DNA of 64,000 bases from Ditylenchus dipsaci (lineage: Eukaryota; Nematoda; Chromadorea; Rhabditida; Anguinidae). This document shows positions 22,601-31,391 of the stretch, in pieces. Made by a program: the position numbers and the translations under genes. The DNA is taken from assembly GCA_004194705.1 (NCBI GenBank), contig SADC01000695.1:1-64000 (forward strand). The letters are read 5' to 3'. Below the pieces are notes generated by a model that worked only from the letters and a program-made list of their open reading frames with translations, was not told where the DNA came from and searched no databases. Within the stretch, counting starts at the first letter, position 1. Each line of letters opens with the position of its first letter.

Positions 22601-24340
22601 TGTCGGATATTAGATAATTACTGAAGGGATGCAGCAACACTAGAATAAGCCATCAGTCGCCGAACCATCCGGGATCGATCATCATTTCAGATATGTGGAA
22701 TGGATACAATGGATTCGAGCGCAATGATGTTACTACTGAAAGACATAGCTTGGTTGAATTTTCGAATGTACTCATCGAATTTACCCACCGTTTCCAATGT
22801 ACCCTTAATATTGCCTGTTGAAGAATTAATTCATTTTTCTTGTACATTTAAAATGAATAAATTTCAATAAACTTTTAATCAAGAGGAAAGAGGTGGTGCC
22901 GATAACCGAAAAGAATCCTAGTTTCTAATAGCGTATCATTTGCTACGACATATTTGCATAATGTAGCACAAAATGTTTAAGTATGAATCAACTTTTTTCC
23001 GAATTGCTTCATACTTAAACATTTTTGTGCTACATTTGGTACAAATGTTGCAGCAAATGATACGCTATTAGAAACTAGAGTCACATAGCTACCTGATAGT
23101 GTAATAACCTTCAAAAATTCCCCAAATACTTCTTTATATACTTGCCTTTTTGACTAAAACAAAAAAGAAGACACAAAAATAACTAAAAAGTAGGAAAACT
23201 TTCACAGAAGCCTAAAATTTCCAGGAAAACCATATCTTTAGTCAGTTTGAAAACAGGAAAACGAGGGTGGAGTTCATTTTAAAGTGTGGTTTTTAATATG
23301 GCATGTACGGTAGTTGATTTCTCGTTTTTTATAAATTTTGCAAAGAATTGTTTGTCGCCTTTTTGAAATTCACTTTTGAAAAAGTATTGATGCATGCATG
23401 CCCAATTGAGTGGGTAACAATTTATGTGTAGCTGACGTGCCTGTCTGTTCTCATGCCTCTGTTATCTACCAATTGGATTAATAGGTGTGATAATCTGCCA
23501 GAGGCTGCTTTATTCTCTTACACTGCCCCGATGCATTGTCCTAATTGAACGAGAAAATGTGCACCGCTTTACTAACTATATACCTTCCTTTAGCACCAAA
23601 CATCATTGCTTACCAAATTTAATTTCTGAACAGAAATGCCCATCTCTCAACTACAGTGAAACCACCCCACTTCGATCCCTGCACAGGGTAAGACACTTTT
23701 CACGCATATCGAAATGTTGCCGCACATAGTCAGAAAGTGGCTGCAATTTTTATTTGCCACAAAAAGACATAATTTCGCCGTGAAAATGGCAATTTTGCCG
23801 CAAATATTAGTAATTTAGGCGCCAAATTTTTATTTTGTGCTTTTTGAGTTTTGAGCGTTTAATATGAATATTTTGACGCAGTATCTCAAAAATTCTAAAA
23901 ATTTGAGGAATAAAGTACAAATCTTAAATAAATACTTTCGCAGCCATGGGCTAATCCGAGGTAGACTAATTTGAGCTCAATCTCAAATCTATAGAAAAAA
24001 TCCGAAAAACTGTAAACTTCACCAATTAAATTTCTCAATCAAAACCCACCAACAACAGGAGGTAGATCAAATCCAGCAAAGTGTCGAATAATGCTACAAA
24101 GCCCAAGAAAAAGAAGGGAGAATGTCGGAAATTAAGACGTGAGACAAAAAGTCTGGCAAGCAGTCCATTGGCAACCATGCCAAACACAGCCACACTCCCA
24201 CCCACCACAGCTACCAACCAGAAACGAAGATTGACCAGAGCGTCCCGCTCGGCTACTGCATCAAGGTGGATTCTGGAGTTGAAGAGGGTGTAGCCAATAG
24301 CTTCGCCTTTGCCACTGCTAGAGTAATAGGTATGGCACAT
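13361..24340 (-). CDS. Rhodopsin-class neuropeptide-type GPCR, five exons assembled
   Basis: The product is a plasma-membrane seven-helix receptor, probably for a neuropeptide. Five exons read on the minus strand join without a frame break: 24050-24340, 18633-18787, 17179-17275, 14872-15054 and 13361-13684. Junction phases are 0, 2, 0 and 0, and every intron begins GT and ends AG. Together they give TM1-TM2 (FFFLGFVALFDTLLDL), TM3 ending SFERYMMTR in place of DRY, TM4, an extracellular cysteine and TM5, then TM6-TM7 with NALRFPAHICSNKEI after the last helix. This style resembles nematode FMRFamide/peptide receptors (family knowledge, not tested here). The last exon ends at a strong donor (GAG then GTGAGAAG), so at least one C-terminal exon lies further left and is not identified. 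The ATG at 24340 is the best visible start, but a further 5' exon is possible. Introns of 1.2-5.3 kb are packed with mobile elements. Confidence 0.75.
13849..14803. mobile_element. TTAA-duplicating palindromic MITE (piggyBac-type site)
   Basis: Inverted ends CACGAGAATGCCCGATCGTA and complement are flanked by TTAA on both sides (13845-13848 and 14804-14807). The 955-bp element sits in the last mapped intron of the GPCR gene. TTAA duplication is known for piggyBac; Kolobok also uses TTAA, and no transposase is present to decide. Confidence 0.65.
14872..15054 (-). CDS. GPCR exon 4: second extracellular loop and TM5
   Basis: The acceptor TTTGCAG precedes 15054 and the donor CAG then GTGGCT ends it at 14872. 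It has 61 codons, phase 0 at both ends. It encodes VVVVFNRNCSR with a loop cysteine, then TM5 (LLTVIIPFGTLVFLNGG). Confidence 0.75.
15097..15346. mobile_element. MITE of the CCGTATTT family, body B, word GGCAATTAGAG
   Basis: 250 bp, TA on both sides (15095-15096 and 15347-15348), ends CTGTATTTCCTCTAATTG and complement. The word GGCAATTAGAG or a close variant occurs twice at each end. The body (AACTTCAAGTGGT ... ACCACTTGAAGTT) matches 29204-29456, which carries another word. It lies in intron 3 of the GPCR gene. Confidence 0.8.
15473..15893. mobile_element. pogo/Tigger-like MITE, word GATAAGCCGGCACCCC
   Basis: 421 bp, flanked by TA (15471-15472 and 15894-15895), ends CAGTCAAACCTCAATAAGCC and complement. 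CTCGATAAGCCGGCACC occurs at the right end and as an inverted pair at the centre; the left end has CTCAATAAGCCGGCACC. The body is that of 5240-5665. Confidence 0.8.
16309..16544. mobile_element. Palindromic MITE with AAAGGGGCATGCCCGTGC ends
   Basis: Inverted ends AAAGGGGCATGCCCGTGC and complement lie in intron 3 of the GPCR gene. Subterminal GGCGGGACCAGCA-type segments also occur near 6695 and 25480, so this is a dispersed family. Confidence 0.6.
17179..17275 (-). CDS. GPCR exon 3: TM4
   Basis: The acceptor TTATTGCAG precedes 17275 and the donor GTGTGT follows 17179. The first base completes an arginine codon split with exon 2, giving HWTFSGFDYRTRWFILG and then the hydrophobic TM4. The codon split fits exactly. 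Confidence 0.75.
17636..17833. mobile_element. Palindromic MITE, AAGGACCATACTTG ends
   Basis: A near-perfect inverted repeat of about 198 bp with AGTAGAAAGCGAGACGAA arms, in intron 2 of the GPCR gene. The outer AAAGGACCAT motif is shared with elements near 26795, 59640 and 60000. Confidence 0.6.
18633..18787 (-). CDS. GPCR exon 2: first extracellular loop and TM3
   Basis: The acceptor TTTTTTGCAG precedes 18787 and the donor GTAGGG follows 18633. It has 51 full codons plus two bases. It encodes a loop and then TM3 (KISSCFCLIVASFERYMMT); ERY stands where the DRY motif is expected. Confidence 0.75.
19255..19500. mobile_element. Palindromic MITE, GATCAACAAATTGGT ends
   Basis: Inverted arms ATCAACAAATTGGTTGGTGA and ATCACCGACCAATTTGTTGAT close around a centre that also repeats GCGTTCTGTA in inverted form. 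It lies in intron 1 of the GPCR gene. Confidence 0.55.
19926..21649. mobile_element. PIF/Harbinger-type element with tandem subterminal repeats
   Basis: Ends GGGTGGTATTCAGG and GGGGTCGTATTCAGG (complement on the right) enclose dense GAGTAGAACTCGAGT-type words. On the left these form about four tandem units of roughly 70 bp (20094, 20163, 20233, 20303); on the right about 2.5 units of roughly 72 bp in inverted orientation (21191, 21263, 21335). A Harbinger-type transposase fragment lies between. I could not see a matching 3-bp target duplication. Confidence 0.65.
20770..21003 (+). pseudogene. Harbinger-type DDE transposase, C-terminal fragment
   Basis: The frame contains RSYVERVIGWFKRRYYSIHA, which fits the end of the DDE_Tnp_4 domain where a catalytic glutamate sits in a VERxxGxxKRR context, followed by a hydrophobic helix ending LLWNFSK. 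Full Harbinger transposases are several times longer, so this is the remaining tail. It is inside the 19926-21649 element. Confidence 0.65.
22127..22148. repeat. Left copy of a 22-bp direct repeat flanking the Merlin element
   Basis: GTTTCTAATAGCGTATCATT followed by GC abuts the left Merlin end. The same phrase resumes at 22921-22943, two bases after the right end. Confidence 0.7.
22149..22918 (+). mobile_element. Merlin-type element (IS1595-like) with transposase fragment
   Basis: Inverted ends GGCTCTTTTCGGTTATCGGC and GGATTCTTTTCGGTTATCGG (the latter read from the right) enclose 770 bp with part of an ISXO2-type transposase. The element lies within an older palindrome in intron 1 of the GPCR gene. 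Confidence 0.65.
22348..22575 (+). pseudogene. Merlin/ISXO2-type transposase fragment
   Basis: The frame contains GRGMTVEIDESAYTYRKYHK, which fits the first catalytic aspartate region of ISXO2-like transposases (EIDES...RKYxxGR). Only about 75 codons are open. The usual upstream zinc ribbon and downstream DDE residues are not recognisable, so this is a fragment. Confidence 0.65.
22921..23075. mobile_element. Short palindromic MITE with TTTCTAATAGCGTATCATTT ends
   Basis: Inverted ends GTTTCTAATAGCGTATCATT and complement enclose an almost perfect hairpin (TGCTACATTTGG, TTAAGTATGAA). A related palindrome lies at 49490-49650. Confidence 0.6.
24050..24340 (-). CDS. GPCR exon 1: N-terminus, TM1 and TM2
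   Basis: It starts at the ATG of 24338-24340 and ends at TTG before GTGGGT (24049 down). It has 97 codons in phase 0. The open part carries LRFWLVAVVGGSVAVFGMV (TM1), then LARLFVSRLNFRHSP and FFFLGFVALFDTLLDLIYLL (TM2). The frame stays open upstream, so a splice acceptor instead of a start is possible. Confidence 0.7.
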
Positions 24341-24961
24341 GGCAATAACCCTTAAAATCAATTAGATATATTATAAGTAGTGTGACACGAAATCGAGATA
24401 AAGGCAGTGGCAAATTTGAGTTTTGCTGAGATCCATAAAGGGTATACTGGCCAGTTGACCACCATTTTTTAAATTAGCGATTTTTTAGCGATAAAAATAG
24501 CGATTCATGAGTACAGTTAAACCTCTATAAATACGCCCCACGTATTCGAAAAGCCGGATTTTTGGCGTTGAGTTTTTGATCCACTTTTTTGAGTCTGCTC
24601 TCGTAAGTCACCACCCATTTGTAGCTCATCTCAAAGGCTAGAAAAGTCTCAAAAAGGGTAGGCCGGATCGAAAAAGGTTTTTCCGATGAAGCAACGTATT
24701 CCCTTTGAAAAGCACCAAAACTAGTTTTGGCGGGCGGGCGGGATTTATTTTTCGATGAATCAAGGAGCCAAATAAAAAATCGAAAAATACCTATAAGCTG
24801 ATCCTAATTTCTTCATATTATTGCTGAGCATACCTTGTGCTGCTGTTTACTTTTATTGTTTTTATGCTTTAAAAGGGCAATTTTTTCATAATATTTTGCT
24901 ACCAAAAAAGCCCATCCACTCATAGAATAAAAAGACAAAAAATTTAATTTACAAGTATATA

Positions 24962-25386
24962 CAGTCAAACCTCTCTACTATGGCACCCCAAAAGTTCGTT
25001 CCCGCCTTGGGTCCGGCACTTTTTTTAACCGAATTTTCAAAGTCTTTTATCCATTCTGTTTTGACAGTCTGGTCCCAAATATCGTAAGGATTCCGATTTT
25101 GCCGATCGTTTTTCAGAATTATAAAAAAAATCTTCTAAAAAAGCAAAAACTCGGTTTAAAAACAGGAAAATTCAAAAATTTCTGTTTTTAAACTGAGTTT
25201 TTGCTTTTTTAGAAGAATTTTCTTTATAATTCTGAAAAACGATCGGCAAAATCGGAATCCTTACGATATTTGGGACCAGACTGTCAAAACAGAAATGGCA
25301 AAAGCCTTCAAAAATCGAGGTAAAAAAAGTGTCGGACCCGAGGCGGGAACGAACTTTTGGGGTGCCATAGTAGAGAGGTTTGACTG
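24962..25386. mobile_element. pogo/Tigger-like MITE, word TCTACTATGGCACCCC
   Basis: 425 bp, flanked by TA (24960-24961 and 25387-25388), ends CAGTCAAACCTCTCTACTAT and complement. It shares the body of 5240-5665 and 15473-15893. Here the centre pair is a different phrase (CTCGGTTTAAAAAC), so the end and centre words no longer match. Confidence 0.8.
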
Positions 25387-25900
25387 TATTCATTTTTGAA
25401 AAAAAAGTTTTGACGTAAAACTTTTTTTGATCAGATTTTATGCAAAATCAATGAAAAACAGAACAATTTGAAAAAAATGCTGGCCCCTACGTTTATTTGC
25501 GGCGTAACGCAAGGAAATGTCCCTTTAAAGAGCTGTTTAAAATTTCCAGCATTTCTCAATATAATCAACATGGAATAAACAAAAAAATTAGTTAATTAGC
25601 GAAAAATAGTAGATCCACCTTCACAATATTGAAAACATTAATTAAGTACAACTAGAATCGTTCAACCAGTAATTAACCACAAAATTGTCTAAACACAGGT
25701 AATAGAAGCAAATTAAAAAAGGTATTTGGCTAGCTACACTTTTGCCTCTTTCAATGCTAATTGGTTAATAACTAGCGTTTTGCTAAACGCACGATAAGTG
25801 GATGCTGCCAGAGAAATAAATGGAAAAAAAATTATTTTGATTATTTATAAAGCTCATTTTGAATAGCTAGTTTCGGAAAATGACTATGCCTCTATTTTTA

Positions 25901-26487
25901 GTGTGTACGGTCAGTTCGCCACGCATTGAAACAGTCTGTTCACCACGGTCAATTCACCACGCTTTTTTAACTTATAAAATTGGCATACTTTGTCCTAAAA
26001 AACATTCTCGTTTAAAAGCGTTCCTATGTTCCATGCACTGCCATAACTACCTGTTACTTGCACCAAGTGGACATCCAGATTCACCAAGTGGTCACTTGAT
26101 GAATAATTAGTTTCACAAAAAATAAAAAAAATATAAATAAGAGTAAATTCACTCCAAAATCTGGAATCTAGCCTTTGTTCTAACTGATTAGGCTTAGGCC
26201 TCAGACTAAGGGTAGGCCAGATTACGTTGGCCGGGACTAAAAAATGTCTTACGCACTTGTTCCGAGTTCTGGGACATATATTGGGTTCTTTCTAATAGTG
26301 TTTTATAACCAGTCCCGACTGATTTTGTTGGTACATAGACAATCCGGCAAAACAGCAGTTGGTTTGTAGAAAAACATTAAAAGCATTAGGGATGCTTTTT
26401 TTGCTCACCAATAAGTTTGGGGAAAAGCGTGGCGGATTGATCGTGGCGAACTGATCATTTTGAAAAGCGTGGCGAACTGACCGGTCC
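25901..26487. mobile_element. Probable MULE-type MITE with GGTCAGTTCGCCACG words
   Basis: Both ends carry GGTCAGTTCGCCACGC or close variants several times. Flanks read CTATTTTTA (25892-25900) and CTATTTTTT (26488-26496), an 8-of-9 match consistent with a 9-bp duplication. No transposase is visible. Confidence 0.5.
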
Positions 26488-26589
26488 CTATTTTTTGAAG
26501 ACACGGAAATGGCAATCTAAACGGAAAGTCTTCTGCGAAATTACAGTAAACGACGTTGTATTGAAAGGCGATGGTCACGCGTTCCGGAT

Positions 26590-26773
26590 TGTCCCGCCAA
26601 TTCAAAAAATTTCGACTAGTCATTAAACTTCCATACGGATTTTTCAGCTTGGTTTCTAACAAAACAAGTCCTAGAATTTAATTTTAGGTATAGTTTTGTT
26701 AGAAACAAGTAGAAAAATCCGTGCAGAAGTTCAGTGATCAGGAAATGTTTTTGAATTGGCGGGGGACAACCGT
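26590..26773. mobile_element. Palindromic element with TTGTCCCGCCAATTCAA arms
   Basis: It reads inward through CCAATTCAAA and CTTGGTTTCTAACAAAAC to a centre near 26685. It is the same family as the host of the third MULE (60347-61815), and its 3' flank ATCGGAGACGGCAATGGCCC gives the unoccupied version of that site. Confidence 0.55.
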
Positions 26774-26833
26774 TATCGGAGACGGCAATGGCCCTTAAAG
26801 GACCATGAAACTTGATAAGCACAGCAATTTGGA

Positions 26834-28600
26834 ATTTTTGCCGCTATTCCATTGTACCCCCCCCCCCCAAAAAGCTATTCCACGGGAGGAGCTAAAAGGG
26901 CTAAAAGGGCTAAAAAGACTAAAAAATCCTGACGGAAGGGGCTAATCCTTATTAAAAAATCCTGACGAGAGGGGCTAAAGCCCGGCTAGCCCCCCCTGGG
27001 TACGCCTATGTCTGCACTATATATTTGCTCTTCGGTATGGATGTCTCTTCACCTCGAATCATTAACAAGATATTAGCATAATTAACACTCCAAAGCATTT
27101 TTACTTTTTAAAGCACTATGTGGTTCCATTATACATGCTGATTACAAATCTAAAGTCAAGTTTACTTTGAACGTTTTTTGTGCAAAAGTTTTCCACTTTT
27201 CCTAAAATTTTCGATTATTCAATAGGTGGTAATTTGTTTCTTTCAAATTATTAATCGTGATAATTTCGTAGGATCAAAAGCTGTGTCAACAAAAGTTTCC
27301 TCCGTGCGACATTTTCCACTAGTAATAGAAATATTTGATTATCGGGAAAAAGTGGACCGAAAACTAATCCAAATTTTTCCTTGCTGTAAAAAGACTTTTC
27401 ACGGCGCAAGAAAATAGTAAAATTTTTTTACGGCAAGAACAGAATTTTTGCGCCAAAATAAAATTGCCCAAATTTTCATTGTCGATAACGGCCTTTTATA
27501 ACCGATTTTCATAAGTTTTTATTGGTCTGACACAAAAGTTTTAAATCGAATAAAATGGAAAGCTAGTTAAACAAAACAAGCAATCATTTAGCAATAAATT
27601 ATTTATTTTACATGCTTGATTCTAGGAAAGACAATGCCCAATAGTGCTTTCCACACATGCCATTGCTTAGTTTTTTCTTCCAAAACACACAAAATTTGCA
27701 GGCTTCAAACAAAAACAGAAGTACATCACATCTGAATTTCCAGTTGAAAACTGAACAACAAAATTATTAGTTGTTAAATTTGTAATGTTTTTTAATAGAA
27801 ACCACATCCTAGTTCTCAGGCCTTTTTGAACAAATTTCTCCACTCTCGGAAACATATAAACAAACATGTTAAAGACAATTGACATCCACCCTCGCTTACT
27901 TGCCAAAGGAAATGGGCATTGAGAAGATAAAAGCAGAGACTAGTTGGAGTTCATTTCTCAGAACACGCAATTTAAATAAATTTGCACACCAACATATATA
28001 TAATGTTTTTATGTGAATAGCTATGAACTCCAAATTATAAAATCACCAAAAATATATAAATGATATAAGCAAAATACATGACGGCCGAAAAATTCTCTCG
28101 TTTTGAAACGGGCATACATCAGGTTGCCGGACGTCCTATTAATAAGATTTGTCCTTCTTTTGGGATTTCAAATTTTATTTTTGTTACAAAAATTTAGTCA
28201 AAATCTTATTTTTGGCAGCGAAAGAGCGATAAGCACTGGATAAAATAGCAAATTTGGCGAAAATACCCAAAAAATGTCCTTATTTTCAGCAAATGTCCTT
28301 ATTTTTGAAAAAAAAATCTGGCAGCCCTGGTATAAAGGGTGAGTCATAAAAGCTAGTGCAAAAATAGGAAATTCGGCCGAAATTTTTCCTGCACTCCGGG
28401 ATTGGGCTTTCGTGTTTTAACGTCTTTTGGACGATGTTCAAAGCGATGTTTCGCATTTTTCACTAATTTGTAATCATGTTTAAATGACTCCTAAGTAATT
28501 TTTATATGCTTAAAACAAAAAAGTTATTTTCTGACATTTTTCCACACAAAAAAATGGATTTTTTTTTTAATTTTTGACCAAAATTCAATTTTTTGCCTTG
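26834..28600. other. Intergenic, no gene recognised
   Basis: It contains a C tract at 26857, short GGGGCTAAAG-type repeats (26880-26990) and a weak 79-codon minus-strand frame (27667-27906) without family resemblance. Nothing here is supported as a gene. Confidence 0.35.
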
Positions 28601-28639
28601 GTCCCCCAAGGCAATCCAACCTGAAAGGGTATCTGGATA

Positions 28640-28985
28640 CCCTAAAAAGATGGAATTTGAACATAGTTTTGATTAACTGGAGCCTACCGCATAATAAACT
28701 CTGGTATGCATACATACCAGAGTTTGGTATGTATTTATGCATCCAGAGTCACTTTCTTTTTTATGCATCCAGAGTCACTTTCGAGTGATTTGTGTCTAAG
28801 GTACGTGGGTGGGCGCATCTCAACCTCAAGCAACCAAGCCCCCTGCGCCCCCGAAGGGGGCGCAGGGGGCTTGGTTGGTTAGAGATGCGCGCACTCACTT
28901 ATCTTAGACATAATTCCGAGCAACTCTTGATTAAAAATGCATAAAGAGACTCTTTTTGCCCAGTTCCAGTGACCAAAACGGGGTG
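28640..28985. mobile_element. Hairpin element with GCGCAGGGGGC stem, copy 1
   Basis: An imperfect palindrome in which TGTCTAAGGTA...GCGCATCTC on one side mirrors GAGATGCGCGCACTCACTTA...TTAGACAT on the other, around a GC-rich stem CCCCCTGCGCCCCCG. Related copies lie near 4085-4200 (half), 39650-39905, 42690-42850 (truncated), 53600-53870 and 56190-56470. Confidence 0.6.
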
Positions 28986-29203
28986 AAATACCTTAATACA
29001 AGGTAATTTACCTTGGTCTCTCAACGCAAAAAGTCACATTTTGGTCAAAACTTTCTTTTTAAAAAATTCATTTTTTGTGTGGAAAAATGTCAGAAAATAA
29101 CTTTTTTATCGTTTTAAGCATGTAAAAATTACTTAGGAGCTATTAAAACATGATTTACAAATTAGTGAAAAATGCGATCGCTTTGTTCCACCTATCATAT
29201 TTA

Positions 29204-29456
29204 CCGTAATTCCTCTAATAGAGCCCCCGGGGGCTCTATTAGAAACATGCAATTTTTTCAAACTTCAAGTAGTCTAAAACTTCTGTTTTCATTTACTGCT
29301 TGAGCTGTGTAAAAAGTGCCTGTTAGATTTTTGAAATCCCTCGCAGGCACTTTCTACACAGCTCAAACAGTAAATGAAAACAGAAGTTTCAGACCACTTG
29401 AAGTTTGAGAGGGGCTCTATTAGAAGTGGGGGGGGGCTCTATTAGAAGAATTACGG
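29204..29456. mobile_element. MITE of the CCGTATTT family, body B, word GGGGCTCTATTAGA
   Basis: 253 bp, flanked by TA (29202-29203 and 29457-29458), ends CCGTAATTCCTCTAATAGAG and complement. The word GGGGCTCTATTAGA or its complement occurs four times, two at each end. The body closely matches 15097-15346, which has a different word in all four places. Confidence 0.8.
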
Positions 29457-29950
29457 TATAGGATACTTTGTCGTTATGCGTTCGGAAAGTTTTCAATATG
29501 AGCGATAGCATTGGGTCAATTAAATACTAACCAGTATAACTTTGAAACTCTACTGATTAGCCGGCTCCTACTTCTTCACGTGTCGAATAAGGCACATGTA
29601 TTTGGGAGGAATCACCAACAACCGTTGAACCCCTAGACACCTTCAAATAGCTCTCAATTTTCAATTTTCTAATTTTGTCTTAAAATTATTCACACTTCAT
29701 GGTTTATTGCTTAAAGGACATCGCCGTTGATGAAAATGGCAATCTAGAGTTTTTGAATTGGCGGGGACAGCCGAAAATGCGAAAATATTTTTGCGAATAA
29801 TTTTATATTTGCATCTAAAAATTGAATTTTGTGAATTAGATGAGGCGAATCAACGGTCACTAATAATAGGTTATGGTTCAATGAGAGTCGGCTAAATTGT
29901 CGATCTGGCATTGTCAAGCAACGTTAGGCTCGACTAGTAGATTGTTCGGC

Positions 29951-30117
29951 ACTAGTAAAGAAACCTTGTCCAAAATATGCCTTGGTCCCCCTTTTGTTTT
30001 TTTGTGAATGGCACAAGCTGTTTTCACAAAAACAACAGGGGGACCAAGCTGTTTTTCACAAAAAACAACAGGGGGACCAAGGCATATTTTGGACGAGGAT
30101 TCTTTACTAGTGCCGAT
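29951..30117. mobile_element. Palindromic element with CTAGTAAAGAA ends and TTGGTCCCCCTGTTG core
   Basis: Inverted arms CTTGTCCAAAATATGCCTTG and complement. The core phrase TTGGTCCCCCTGTTG recurs near 55950, 56520, 60220 and, as TTGGTCCCCCCTGTGG, in the two elements at 48652 and 60821. Confidence 0.5.
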
Positions 30118-30329
30118 GGTTCTATATTTTGAAGAAATTTTAATCGTAATCAATAAATTATTCGAAATATATTTTCGCAATAAAAGATCTGTCCCGCGGA
30201 TTCAAAAACTCGAAATTGCTATTGCCATCAACGGCGATGGTCTTTTAAATTTTTCAAAAAAATATTCTGCAAAAATATTTACAGACAGCTTCAGAAAACT
30301 TGAAGTAGAATCTTGATTTTGACTTTTAA

Positions 30330-31390
30330 AAGCACTAGTGTGAACACTACACAATACATAAGAACAAAAAAATGTCTGTGACTTGAATTAAATTTGTTTA
30401 TAAGCCGTCGTAATGAAAAAAAGGAAATTTTGGTTTTGCCTAAAAACACAACAAGCGGAGTAATCCTTCGTCCAAATAGGTCTTGTTGCGGCCTTTTAGC
30501 ATAAATACCCCTGAGGAAAAATGAAGCGGATTATTATCCTTTTCTATTTGTTAGACCATTGTCCTCAAATTTGAGCAACTTCTATCTTGAAAGTTTACTT
30601 CGGCACATGCTTAAACTACTGTTTATATTAAAAAACAAGTTCCCTCGTGAGTTGATAACTAGTTTATGGGTGGGGCAATTACAGCAAGGAGAAAGCGAAG
30701 TTTCAAAGTAGCAGCTACAAAGTATCTAAGCAATTATTTGGTTTTGGTTGTCGACTTTAAAATATATGTTGGAGATAATGCTCTATCTCAAGCATAATTA
30801 ATGCCACTGCATGCATGAACAATTAAGTCTTCAGGTTTGTTTAAATTAATGCCACCTAGAACAGAGCTCATTGAACGGTGTTAAGAGAAAAAACAAAACT
30901 GGAAAATTCCTATAGATAAGGACAAGAAGGAAAGGCAGCCAGCTAACCAGTTTGAGAAACACAAAGTGGCACTAACAACAGAGAGACGATTGAAGTGAAC
31001 TTGCCTAATGGAGCGCTTCCAGACCGCTTAGTTTAAACACCAGAATTGGTAAACATCACTCTAAAAAGAGGGCATCCTTTTGCGTCCAAACACAAACCCA
31101 GATCGTTTATTATTTCAGAGTGACAAAGCCAGACAGAAACAACAAAAAGACAAAAGGTTTCCAAATACAAGTGCAGTATATTTTTCGTTTTTCAAGGAAT
31201 TTCAATAGCGTCCCTTGAACTTTGCATTCAGCTTGGTTATTCCATCTCCTTAAAGCAAAATTTACAATATATAAACAAACTATTTTTTACCTGACTGGTT
31301 TTCCGGTGGTAACCACGTGGCGTATTCTCCCTGCGATTCAACCGGCACAGTACTGTAGTCGGATCCAACAAGCTAAAAACTCCACAAAAT
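30330..31390. other. Intergenic, no gene recognised
   Basis: This is the 3' flank of the kanadaptin gene on the minus strand. I see no coding block or clear element. Confidence 0.35.
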
Positions 31391-31391
31391 A

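Noticed and set aside
30008..30316. 102-codon frame with TTGGPS repeats
   Set aside because: It starts in the palindromic element at 29951-30117, and its mirrored frame exists on the other strand.
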